Shown in pieces: positions 41,885-50,009 of a stretch of 64,000 nucleotides of DNA. Source of the stretch: Variovorax boronicumulans (GTDB taxonomy: Bacteria > Pseudomonadota > Gammaproteobacteria > Burkholderiales > Burkholderiaceae_C); contig NZ_JAUSSG010000013.1 in NCBI RefSeq assembly GCF_030812215.1, positions 1-64,000 on the forward strand, written 5' to 3'. A model generated the notes under the pieces. That model saw only the letters and a program-made list of their open reading frames with translations. It was not told the DNA's origin and made no database searches. Made by a program: the position numbers and the translations under genes. The number at the start of each line of letters is the position of its first letter. The first letter of the stretch is position 1.

Positions 41885-42909
41885 GCCTCCTTCTGGACAA
41901 CGTGAGCTACAACTACCCCGGCAGCACGCACGGCCTGCACGACGTGTCGCTCGACGTGCGCACCGGCGAGCTGGTCGCGGTGATCGGGCCGAGCGGCTCG
42001 GGCAAGTCGACGCTGCTCAAGCTGGTGTCGGGCCTGGAGACGGGACACACCGGCCGCATTGCGCTCGGCGGCGAAGACATGTCGCGCACGCCGGTGCACC
42101 AGCGCCACATCGGCATGGTGTTCCAGAGCTACGCACTCTTTCCGCACCTGAGCGTGCTCGACAACGTGGCCTACGGCCTCAAGCTGCGCAAGGTCGGCAC
42201 CGCCGAGCGCCGCCAGCGCGCGCAGAACCTGCTCGACGTCGTCGGGCTCGGCGACTACGCAAAGCGCGCGGTCGCCCAACTCTCGGGCGGCCAGCAGCAG
42301 CGCGTGGCGCTGGCCCGCGCGCTCGCCATCGACCCGCGCGCGTTGCTGCTCGACGAACCGCTCTCTGCGCTCGACGCCAGCGTGCGCGGCCATCTGCGCG
42401 ACCAGATCCGTTCGATCCAGCAGCGCTTCAACGCGACCACGCTGCTGGTCACGCACGACCAGGAAGAAGCGCTCGTGATGGCCGACCGCGTGGCGATGCT
42501 CAAGGACGGGCGGCTGCTGCAAATTGCGACGCCGCGCGAGATCTACGAGCAGCCCGCAAGCCGCGCGGTGGCGGAGTTCGTCGGGCTCTCGACGATCCTG
42601 CCCGCGAAGGTATCGGCGCCGGGCCGGCTCGACATGGGCTTTGCCGAACTCCTCGCCGACACCGGCCAGCGCCCGTTCGGCACTGCGGTGCACGTGCTGG
42701 TGCGCCCCGAACACATCCAGCCCGCCCCGCCGTTGGACAGCGTGAATCGCCTCACGGGCCGCACCGGTGCGCAGCGCTACCTGGGTGCGCTCACGCGCTA
42801 CGACTTCGAGGTGCCGGGTGCGGGCAAGCCATTCCTCGCCGAGTCGGCCGTGCCGGCGTCGGAAGCCATCGCCATCGCGCCCGAGCACCTCCGTTTACTC
42901 GACCACTGA
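41881..42909 (+). CDS. ABC transporter ATP-binding protein
   Basis: The ATPase of the importer, 342 residues. It has Walker A GPSGSGKST, signature LSGGQQQRVALARAL, Walker B ALLLDEPLSALD and the switch His in LLVTHDQEEAL. A C-terminal TOBE-like domain follows (VLVRPEHI region), as in PotA/FbpC/PhnT ATPases. It overlaps the upstream permease by four bases. The ligand is not determined by this subunit. Confidence 0.92.
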   Translation: MSLLLDNVSYNYPGSTHGLHDVSLDVRTGELVAVIGPSGSGKSTLLKLVSGLETGHTGRIALGGEDMSRTPVHQRHIGMVFQSYALFPHLSVLDNVAYGLKLRKVGTAERRQRAQNLLDVVGLGDYAKRAVAQLSGGQQQRVALARALAIDPRALLLDEPLSALDASVRGHLRDQIRSIQQRFNATTLLVTHDQEEALVMADRVAMLKDGRLLQIATPREIYEQPASRAVAEFVGLSTILPAKVSAPGRLDMGFAELLADTGQRPFGTAVHVLVRPEHIQPAPPLDSVNRLTGRTGAQRYLGALTRYDFEVPGAGKPFLAESAVPASEAIAIAPEHLRLLDH

Positions 42910-42936
42910 ACTTTTCCTTTCCTCCAAGGAGCCACC

Positions 42937-44013
42937 ATGCAACGCAGACATCTGATCCAGGCCGCCGGCGCACTGCCCGTGCTGTCCCTTGCTCGCACCG
43001 CCTTCGCCTTCGACGGCCCCGAGCTCTACGCGGGCGAGAAGGCGCTGTACGCCGAAGCGCAGAAGGAAGGCCTGTGCGTCTCCTTCGACACCGGCCCCGA
43101 ATGGGCCAACTGGAAGTCGCTGTTCCGCGACTTCAAGAAGCGCTACCCCGAGATCGAATTGACCTACAACGACATCGGTTCGGCCGCCACCGTCGTCGCA
43201 TTGGAGAAGACCAAGCGCCGCCCGCAGGCCGACACCGCCTACTACTTCGCCGCCTCCGCCGTCGATGCCGCGAAGAAGGACGTGGTCGCGCCCTTCAAGC
43301 CCGTCAACTTCGACAAGCTGCCGCCGGTGTTCCGCGAGGCCGAGGGCCGCTGGTTCACCATCCACACGCTCAACATCGCGTTCCTCGTGAACAAGAAGCT
43401 GGTGAAGAACGTGCCTACCGGCTGGGCCGACCTGCTCAAGCCCGAATTCAAGAACACGGTCGTCTACCTCGACCCGCGCTCCACCGGCATCGGCCAGGTG
43501 CTGACTTTCGCCGCGGCCTACGCCAACGGCGGCAGCGTCGACAACGTGCAGCCCGGCACCGACTACCTGGGCAAGCTGCATGCGGCCGGCAACGTGCTGC
43601 GCGTGGAAGGCACCACGCCGTATGCCAAGTTCCTGAAGGGCGAGATCCCGGTGTGGATCAGCTACGAGAACGATGGCCTGAAGGCCAAGCACGTCGACGG
43701 CATGGGCGATGCGGTCGAGATCGTGATTCCGAAGGAAGCCAGCGTGGCCGCACCGTATGCGATCAGCCTGGTGAAGAACGGCCCGAATCCGAACGCCGGC
43801 AAGCTGTGGCTCAACTTCATCATGAGCGAAGCGGGGCAGACGCTGTTCGCACAAGGCTTCGTGCGGCCCGCCGTGCCGGGCACGCCGCTTTCTGCCGACG
43901 TCGCCGCCAAGATGCCGCCCGCACCGCAGATCCGCCCGCTCGACGTGGTGAAGGCCTCGGAGCGCAAGGCCGACGTCGACAAGCTCTGGGCGCAGGCCGC
44001 CTTGGGGAAGTAA
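42937..44013 (+). CDS. ABC transporter substrate-binding protein (family 1)
   Basis: A periplasmic receptor of 358 residues. The signal peptide MQRRHLIQAAGALPVLSLAR is borderline Tat-like, with a single RR. The mature domain resembles the iron/2-AEP/thiamine binding group: GPEWANWKSLFRDFKKRYPE near the start, PRSTGIGQVLTFAAAY, and LVKNGPNPNAGKLWLNFIMS. None of the Tyr pairs of ferric-binding proteins is obvious, so iron is not favoured. It is followed by the second permease after six bases. Confidence 0.88.
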   Translation: MQRRHLIQAAGALPVLSLARTAFAFDGPELYAGEKALYAEAQKEGLCVSFDTGPEWANWKSLFRDFKKRYPEIELTYNDIGSAATVVALEKTKRRPQADTAYYFAASAVDAAKKDVVAPFKPVNFDKLPPVFREAEGRWFTIHTLNIAFLVNKKLVKNVPTGWADLLKPEFKNTVVYLDPRSTGIGQVLTFAAAYANGGSVDNVQPGTDYLGKLHAAGNVLRVEGTTPYAKFLKGEIPVWISYENDGLKAKHVDGMGDAVEIVIPKEASVAAPYAISLVKNGPNPNAGKLWLNFIMSEAGQTLFAQGFVRPAVPGTPLSADVAAKMPPAPQIRPLDVVKASERKADVDKLWAQAALGK

Positions 44014-44019
44014 GCCGTC

Positions 44020-44841
44020 ATGCGACGCTTCGGCGCCTGGCCCGCATGGGCCTTCATGGCGCTCTTCTTCGCGGTGCCGCTCGCGGCACTGCTGCCCGAA
44101 GCCTTTGCCGAGGGCGGCAGCGCCTTCGGGCGGCTGTTCGGCAATCCGCTGTTCCTGGGTGCGCTGCGCAACACGCTGGGCCTCGGGCTCGCGGCGGGTG
44201 CGATCTCGGCGCTGGTGGGCACCTGCATCGCCATCGAGCTCGCGCGGCAGCCCGAGCATCGGCGCCAATGGATGATGACGCTGCTGGGCCTGCCGCTCGC
44301 GTTCTCGGGCCTGGTGATCGCCTACGGCTTCATCCTGGCCTTCGGACGCGCGGGCTTCGTGACGCAGTTGCTCGCGGGACTGGGCGCCGATCCGGCCGTG
44401 ATCGGCAGCTGGATCTACAGCGTGTCGGGCCTGGGCTTCGCCTACGCCTACTACCTGATTCCGCGCGTGGCGCTGTCGCTCTACCCGGTGTTCGCCAACC
44501 TCGACCTGCGCCCGGCGCAGGCGGCGCGCACGCTGGGCGCATCGAAGGCGCGCGCGTTCTGGGACACGGTGGTGCCCGAGGTGATGCCCTCGGTGCTGTC
44601 GAACGCCTGCATGGTGGCCGCGATTGCCATGGGCACCTACGGCACGGCGCTGGCGCTGGTGGGCACGCAGCTCAACATCCTGCCGCTGATGCTGCTCGCG
44701 CAGGTGGGCGACGGCGGTTCGGATTTCGCGGTGGCAGCGGCCTTGTCGCTGGTGCTGATGGTGGTGTGTGTGATCGTGATGGGAGTGGGCGATGTCGTTA
44801 CGCGAAGGCGCGAGCGCGGTGCTGTCGGCGCCGGTCACTGA
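44020..44841 (+). CDS. ABC transporter permease (PhnU/AEP-type)
   Basis: The second permease of the importer, 273 residues. It has several hydrophobic helices and the EAA loop ARTLGASKARAFWDTVVPEV. It lies six bases after the binding-protein gene. The following SLOG gene starts 50 bases before this gene ends, in another frame, indicating tight coupling. Confidence 0.9.
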   Translation: MRRFGAWPAWAFMALFFAVPLAALLPEAFAEGGSAFGRLFGNPLFLGALRNTLGLGLAAGAISALVGTCIAIELARQPEHRRQWMMTLLGLPLAFSGLVIAYGFILAFGRAGFVTQLLAGLGADPAVIGSWIYSVSGLGFAYAYYLIPRVALSLYPVFANLDLRPAQAARTLGASKARAFWDTVVPEVMPSVLSNACMVAAIAMGTYGTALALVGTQLNILPLMLLAQVGDGGSDFAVAAALSLVLMVVCVIVMGVGDVVTRRRERGAVGAGH

Positions 44842-45340
44842 GGCGCTGACGCGCCTGGCGCAAAAGCAATGGGGCCCGGCGCGGCATCGCCAGCCAGTGG
44901 CCATCATCGGCCCGGGCGACGGCGGGCCGGTCGAGTGCGAGGCCGCCTACGCGGTGGCGCACGCGCTGGCCGGCGCGGGCATGGCGGTGGTGTGCGGCGG
45001 ACGCGGCGGCGTGATGGCCGCAGCCTCGCGCGGCGCCACCGAGGCTGGCGGCATCGCCGTGGGCATCCTGCCCGAGGACGACGACCGCAACGCGAACGAA
45101 TGGCTCAGCGTGGCGATTCCCACCGGCATGGGCGAGATGCGCAATGCGATCGTCGCGCGCAGCGGCGTGTGCCTCATCGCCATCGGCGGCAACATGGGCA
45201 CGCTGTCGGAAATGGCGCTCGGACTCAAGTGGGGCAAGCCGGTGTTCGTGATGCATGGCGATGTGGAACTGCCGGGGGCGGTGCAGGCGGTGGATGTGGA
45301 CGACATGCTCGCGAAGGTGCTGGCCACGCTGCTCGCCTGA
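44792..45340 (+). CDS. SLOG/LOG-like nucleotide-binding protein (TIGR00725 type)
   Basis: A 182-residue Rossmann-type SLOG protein. It has CGGRGGVMAAASRGA (nucleotide-binding loop), MGEMRNAIVARSG, and GGNMGTLSEMALGLKWGKPV, the counterpart of the PGGxGTxxE motif of LOG enzymes. LOG proteins hydrolyse riboside 5'-monophosphates, releasing the base; SLOG relatives can instead sense nucleotides. The Pro and one Gly of the LOG motif are altered, so catalysis is uncertain. GGGAG six bases before the ATG supports this overlapping start. AMP nucleosidase follows. Confidence 0.85.
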   Translation: MSLREGASAVLSAPVTEALTRLAQKQWGPARHRQPVAIIGPGDGGPVECEAAYAVAHALAGAGMAVVCGGRGGVMAAASRGATEAGGIAVGILPEDDDRNANEWLSVAIPTGMGEMRNAIVARSGVCLIAIGGNMGTLSEMALGLKWGKPVFVMHGDVELPGAVQAVDVDDMLAKVLATLLA

Positions 45341-45389
45341 GCACGTTCGGGGGAGGACGAATGCCACGGCCGCATTGCACAATGCCGCC

Positions 45390-46907
45390 ATGCCCTACAT
45401 GCCCACATTCGTCGCCCCCGCCCGCTTCACCGACGCCGCCGCCGCACTCGAACAGGTCAAGGCCATCTACCAGGGCGGGCTCGCCCATCTGCGCGAGTCG
45501 ATGCTGCGCTTCGTGGCGGGCGAGGCGCTGCCGGGCCGGGTGCGGGCCTGCTACCCGTTCGTGCGGGTGCACACGCACACCGTCTCGCGCCACACGCCGC
45601 CGGCCAATGCGGGCCTGAGCTACGGTTTTGTCGCCGGTCCCGGCCGCTACGAGACCACGCTGACGCGGCCCGATCTGTTCTCTCGCTACTACCTCGACCA
45701 GTTCCGCCTGCTGCTGGAAAACCATCAGGTCGAGCTCGAGGTGGGCACCAGCACGCAGCCGATTCCGATCCATTTCTCGTTCGCCGAGAACGACCACATC
45801 GAAGGCACGATGAGCGAAGACCGCCGCGCGCTGATGCGCGACGTGTTCGACCTGCCCGACCTGGGCGTGATGGACGACGGCATCGCCAACGGCACCTTCG
45901 AGGCGCGCGACGGCGAGGCGCAGCCGCTGTCGCTCTTCACGGCCGCGCGGGTCGATTACTCGCTGCACCGCCTGCGCCACTACACGGGCACCGCGCCCGA
46001 GTGGTTCCAGAACTTCGTGCTGTTCACCAATTACCAGTTCTACATCGACGAGTTCGTGCGCCTGGGCCACGAAGCGATGGCCGACGAGAACAGCGAGTAC
46101 ATCGCCTTCATCGAACCGGGCAACGTGGTCACGCGCCGGCGCGGGCTCGATGCCGGCGCGAGCGAGACCTTCGCTCGCCTGCTGGACGGCAGCCAGGGCA
46201 CCGCGCCGCCGCGGCTGCCGCAGATGCCGGCCTACCACCTGGTGCGCGAGGACTACAGCGGCATCACCATGACGAACATCGGCGTCGGCCCGGCCAATGC
46301 CAAGACCATCACCGACCACATCGCCGTGCTGCGCCCCCACGCCTGGATGATGCTAGGCCACTGCGCGGGCCTGCGCAACACGCAGCAGCTGGGCGACTAC
46401 GTGCTGGCGCATGCCTATGTGCGCGAGGACCACGTTCTGGACGAAGAGTTGCCGCTGTGGGTGCCGATTCCGGCGCTGTCGGAAATCCAGCTCGCACTGG
46501 AAAAAGCCGTGGCCGACATCACACGCTACGAAGGCCCCGATTTGAAGAAGATCATGCGCACCGGCACCGTGGCCAGCACCGACAACCGCAACTGGGAGTT
46601 GCTGCCCGGCAACCAGCCGCAGCGCCGCTTCAGCCAGAGCCGGGCGGTGGCGCTCGACATGGAGAGCGCGACCATCGCGGCCAACGGCTTCCGCTTCCGC
46701 GTGCCTTACGGCACTTTGTTGTGCGTGAGCGACAAACCGTTGCACGGCGAGATCAAGCTGCCCGGCATGGCCAACCACTTCTACCGCGAGCGGGTGGAGC
46801 AGCACCTGCGCATCGGCATGCGGGCCATCGACATCCTTCGGGAAGAGGGCTCGACCCGGCTACACAGCCGCAAGCTGCGCAGCTTCGCGGAGGTCGCTTT
46901 CCAGTAA
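45390..46907 (+). CDS. amn: AMP nucleosidase
   Basis: Amn hydrolyses AMP to adenine and ribose 5-phosphate, adjusting the adenylate pool. The 505-residue protein (E. coli 484) has the family N-terminal domain (TRPDLFSRYYLDQFRLLLEN, GTSTQPIPIHF). The C-terminal phosphorylase-like domain has TNIGVGPANAKTITDH, GHCAGLRNTQQLGDYVLAHAY in part, and the catalytic acid in ALDMESATIAANG. It starts 49 nt after the SLOG gene on the same strand, at the end of the importer operon, an association I find unusual. Confidence 0.95.
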   Translation: MPYMPTFVAPARFTDAAAALEQVKAIYQGGLAHLRESMLRFVAGEALPGRVRACYPFVRVHTHTVSRHTPPANAGLSYGFVAGPGRYETTLTRPDLFSRYYLDQFRLLLENHQVELEVGTSTQPIPIHFSFAENDHIEGTMSEDRRALMRDVFDLPDLGVMDDGIANGTFEARDGEAQPLSLFTAARVDYSLHRLRHYTGTAPEWFQNFVLFTNYQFYIDEFVRLGHEAMADENSEYIAFIEPGNVVTRRRGLDAGASETFARLLDGSQGTAPPRLPQMPAYHLVREDYSGITMTNIGVGPANAKTITDHIAVLRPHAWMMLGHCAGLRNTQQLGDYVLAHAYVREDHVLDEELPLWVPIPALSEIQLALEKAVADITRYEGPDLKKIMRTGTVASTDNRNWELLPGNQPQRRFSQSRAVALDMESATIAANGFRFRVPYGTLLCVSDKPLHGEIKLPGMANHFYRERVEQHLRIGMRAIDILREEGSTRLHSRKLRSFAEVAFQ

Positions 46908-46953
46908 TAGTTGGCAGTCAGCAGGCGCTTTCGAGGGTTTTTACCTAGGCGCT

Positions 46954-47011
46954 TGTGCAGGTGTTTTGCACATTTCGCGGACATCATCCGGTTACTTTTG
47001 AGAACAACCGG
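46954..47011. promoter_or_regulatory. Two dyads before the Bug receptor gene
   Basis: TGTGCA/TGCACA (46954-46959 and 46967-46972, 7-nt spacer) and CCGGTT/AACCGG (46988-46993 and 47006-47011, 12-nt spacer) lie in the 111-nt gap after amn. The second ends seven bases before the ATG, so it could act as an operator or an RNA hairpin covering the start. Confidence 0.35.
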
Positions 47012-47018
47012 AAACAAA

Positions 47019-48032
47019 ATGTCTAAATCGTCACCTTCTGCCCTTTCACGCCGTGATTTCAGCGCATGGGTGGCAGGCGGCGTCGCCGTTGCCGGCGCTG
47101 GTCAGGCCGCACTGCTGTGGCCTCGGTCGGCCGGCGCGGCCGAGCCGCAGCTGGTTGCCAGGTTGCGCATCGTCATTCCCGCCAACGAAGGCGGCGGCTG
47201 GGACCAGACCGGCCGTGCGCTCGGCGCGGCGCTGTTGGCCTCGGGCGCGGCGGGCGACGTGGTCTACGAAAACATCGGCGGCAAGGGCGGCACCATCGGC
47301 CTGGCGAAGTACGTCGAGAAATACGACGCCGACCCCGACACCCTGCTGATGAGCGGCATGGTGATGGTCGGCGCAGTCGCACTGCAAAAGCCCGCCGTCA
47401 CGATGGCGCAGGTCGCTCCGGTCGCGCGGCTCACCAGCGACTACGAAGTGGTGGCGGTGAAGGCCGACTCGCCCATCAAGACGCCCAAGGACCTGATCGC
47501 AGCCCTGCGCGCCGACGCGGCCAAGACCGTCATCGCGGGCGGCTCGGCCGGCGGCGTCGACCACATGTACGCCGGCATGCTGGCACGCGTGGCCGGCAAT
47601 ACCGCCGGCCTGGTCTACCAGCCGTACCCCGGCGGCGCGCAAGTGGTGGAAGCGCTGGAAACCGGCAAGGCCGTCGCCGGCATCTCGGGCTACAGCGAAT
47701 TCAGCGAGGCGCTGGCCGGCGGCAAGCTGCGCGCGATCGGCGTCTCGTCCAAGCGGCCGTTCCTGGGCATTCCATCGGTGCGCGAGCAGGGCGTGGACGC
47801 CGACCTCGCCAACTGGCGCGGCGTGCTCACCGGCAAGAAGGTGCCCGCCGAGCGCCGCGCCGTGCTGCTGGAAGCCGTGCGCCGCGCGACCGGCGCCGAC
47901 ATCTGGCAGAAGACCATCAAGCGCAACAACTGGGATGCGTACTGGATGGCCGGCAAGGATTTCGAGAGCTTCCTCGAGCTCGACCTGGCGATGGCCGGAC
48001 CGATGATCTACCTGCTCAAGCTGAAGGCCTGA
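47019..48032 (+). CDS. Bug-family (TctC) tripartite tricarboxylate receptor
   Basis: A periplasmic solute receptor of 337 residues from the Bug family, expanded in Burkholderiales. The N-terminus has a twin-arginine-type signal (ALSRRDFSAWVAGGVAVAGA). The mature part follows the family plan: LRIVIPANEGGGWDQTGRAL, YENIGGKGGTIGL and YPGGAQVVEALETGKA. The common F-P-P-G-G-x-D motif is replaced by NEGGGWD, so it belongs to the divergent TctC group of true tricarboxylate receptors. No TctA/TctB permease genes are adjacent. Confidence 0.88.
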   Translation: MSKSSPSALSRRDFSAWVAGGVAVAGAGQAALLWPRSAGAAEPQLVARLRIVIPANEGGGWDQTGRALGAALLASGAAGDVVYENIGGKGGTIGLAKYVEKYDADPDTLLMSGMVMVGAVALQKPAVTMAQVAPVARLTSDYEVVAVKADSPIKTPKDLIAALRADAAKTVIAGGSAGGVDHMYAGMLARVAGNTAGLVYQPYPGGAQVVEALETGKAVAGISGYSEFSEALAGGKLRAIGVSSKRPFLGIPSVREQGVDADLANWRGVLTGKKVPAERRAVLLEAVRRATGADIWQKTIKRNNWDAYWMAGKDFESFLELDLAMAGPMIYLLKLKA

Positions 48033-48050
48033 GCACCAGGCACAGGGGCT

Positions 48051-48746
48051 TCAGGCGAACAGCTCCGGCATCTCGCGCTGCGCCTTGGGCGTGAGCACGA
48101 GTTCGCGCCCGTCGAGCTCCTGCCGCACCCAACCGCGGCGCAGCGACAGTTGCAGCCACGCGGCCCCCAGCGCGCCACCCAGATGCGGACGGCGCTCGCT
48201 CCAGTCGAGGCATGCGCAGGCAAAGCGCCGGCGCGAGCGGCGCACCGCATCGACTTCGACTCCCAGGCTTTCGAGCGCGATCGCACCTTCGGTCGTGAGT
48301 TCGTACGAACCGCTCTGCAGACCGCTGAGCCAGCCCTGCGCATGCAGCCGGTCGTGCAGCGCGACGCCGGCGGTGCCAGCCATGTGGTCGTAGCAGGTGC
48401 GGGCGGCGCGCAGGCGGCTCGGCGTGTTCGGCTTGAACTCGGCCGCGCGCGGTGCGCCGGCCACGACCATCAGGCTCTCGAGCGCAGCAGCGACGTTGTC
48501 GTCCGCAAGCCTGAAATAGCGGTGCTTTCCCTGCACGAGGACTTCGACCAATCGCTCCTCTTTCAGGCGCGCGAGGTGCGCGCTCGCGGTGGAGGCGGCC
48601 ACCTCGGCGACGGTGGCGAGTTCGGTCGCGGTGCGCGCGTGGCCGTCCATCAGGCAGTTGAGCATGCGGGCGCGCGCCGGCTCGGCGATGGCGCCCGCAA
48701 GGCGGGCCAGTTGGAGATCGGCGCTGGAGGATGAAGTCGTGTCCAT
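48051..48746 (-). CDS. ArsR-family winged-helix regulator
   Basis: A transcriptional regulator of 231 residues. The N-terminal winged helix (ARMLNCLMDGHARTATELATVAEVAASTASAHLARL region; core TELATVAEVAASTASAHL) is ArsR-type. The C-terminal half, with a YDHMAGTAGVALHD segment, is the extension seen in ArsR proteins near cytochrome P450 and redox genes. No metal-binding ELCVC-type motif is present, so metal sensing is unlikely. It is divergent from the P450 gene by 83 nt and is its probable regulator. Confidence 0.86.
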   Translation of the reverse strand: MDTTSSSSADLQLARLAGAIAEPARARMLNCLMDGHARTATELATVAEVAASTASAHLARLKEERLVEVLVQGKHRYFRLADDNVAAALESLMVVAGAPRAAEFKPNTPSRLRAARTCYDHMAGTAGVALHDRLHAQGWLSGLQSGSYELTTEGAIALESLGVEVDAVRRSRRRFACACLDWSERRPHLGGALGAAWLQLSLRRGWVRQELDGRELVLTPKAQREMPELFA

Positions 48747-48829
48747 GCGGCGATCGTAAAACGCTGCCGCAATCGACACTTCGTTCACGGGCGAAGTGTG
48801 GCGGCATCGTAGATTGCACACTGCGGGGC

Positions 48830-50005
48830 ATGAACACAAGCCCCACTTCCTTCGCCGACTGCATGCCCGTCGACCCGGTCGCGGCCATCACGCATGCCGA
48901 TCCTTATCTCTTCTACGCCGAGTTGCGCGCGGGTCCGCCGCTCGTGTGGAACGAGAAGCTGCGCGTGTGGGTCGCGAGCCGTGCGGACGTCATCGAATCG
49001 GTGTTGCTCGCGCACGGCGCGCTGCGTGTGCGGCCCGCCGCCGAACCGGTGCCGCGCGCCATCGCGGGCAGCCCGGCCGGCGAGGTGTTCAGCCACCTGG
49101 TGCGCATGAACGACGGCGCGGCGCACCAGGCGCATCGACCCGCGCTGCAGCGTGCGCTGGCCGGGCTGGACTTGAATGCCGTGCACGCGGCCGCCCTGCA
49201 GGTTGCGCGCAATGTGCCGGCTGCGCCTTTGTCGGACGCGCTCTTTTCCATGCCCGTGCAGGCAGTCGCGCAGCTGCTCGGTTTTGCGGAGGAAACGCTG
49301 CCGCAGGTGGACCGCTGGATGCGCGACTTCGTCGCCTGCCTGTCGCCGCTGTCAACGACGGGCCAGTTGCAGGCGGCGAGCGTTGCCGCAGGCGAACTGA
49401 TGACGCGCTTCGAGACGCTGACCGCAAGTGCGCCATCCCGTCACGGCACGCTGCTCGCGGCCGTGCTGGCCGAGAGCGATGCCAGCACGCCGCTCTCGCG
49501 CTCCCTGCTCGCCAACATCGTCGGCCTGCTCTCGCAGACCTGCGACGCGACGGCCGGCCTGCTGGGCAACAGCCTCATCGCACGGGTGCGCGAGCCCTCA
49601 TTGCGCCAAGCCGCACGCACGCGCGACGGACTGCAAGCCATCGTGGAAGAGACGGCGCGGCACGATCCGTCGGTCCACAACACGCGCCGCTTCGCGATCG
49701 AGCCCATCACCATCGCGGGCACGCCGCTGGCGGCGGGCGATGCGGTGCTGCTGGTGCTGGCCGCGGCCAATCGCGACCCGGCGTTCAACCCCGAGCCGGA
49801 CCGCTTCCAACTGATCCGCGAGCGGCGCCGCATGCTCGGCTTCGGCCACGGCATGCACGCCTGCCCGGGCCAGGCGCTGGCCTGCACGCTGGCGGCGGCG
49901 GGGCTCGATGCGCTGTTGCAACGCCAGCCCGATCTCGATGCGATCCGAGCGCGTGGCTGGCACTACCGCCCTTCGGCCAACGCGCGCATTCCGGTCTTCC
50001 ACTGA
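48830..50005 (+). CDS. Cytochrome P450 with non-canonical I-helix
   Basis: A soluble bacterial P450 of 391 residues. The haem-ligand loop FGHGMHACPG has Cys345. The K-helix ExxR motif is ETAR, and the C-helix has HQAHR. The I-helix reads SQTCDATAGLLGN: where most P450s have A-G-x-D/E-T, this one has Q-T-C-Asp239-Ala240, so the conserved oxygen-activating Thr is replaced by Ala. No ferredoxin or reductase is adjacent. The substrate is unknown. Confidence 0.92.
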   Translation: MNTSPTSFADCMPVDPVAAITHADPYLFYAELRAGPPLVWNEKLRVWVASRADVIESVLLAHGALRVRPAAEPVPRAIAGSPAGEVFSHLVRMNDGAAHQAHRPALQRALAGLDLNAVHAAALQVARNVPAAPLSDALFSMPVQAVAQLLGFAEETLPQVDRWMRDFVACLSPLSTTGQLQAASVAAGELMTRFETLTASAPSRHGTLLAAVLAESDASTPLSRSLLANIVGLLSQTCDATAGLLGNSLIARVREPSLRQAARTRDGLQAIVEETARHDPSVHNTRRFAIEPITIAGTPLAAGDAVLLVLAAANRDPAFNPEPDRFQLIRERRRMLGFGHGMHACPGQALACTLAAAGLDALLQRQPDLDAIRARGWHYRPSANARIPVFH

Positions 50006-50009
50006 CGGT

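Noticed and set aside
42895..44907. 670-codon minus-strand open frame over the binding-protein and permease genes
   Set aside because: Antisense shadow with low-complexity His/Gln/Arg composition, no start signal.
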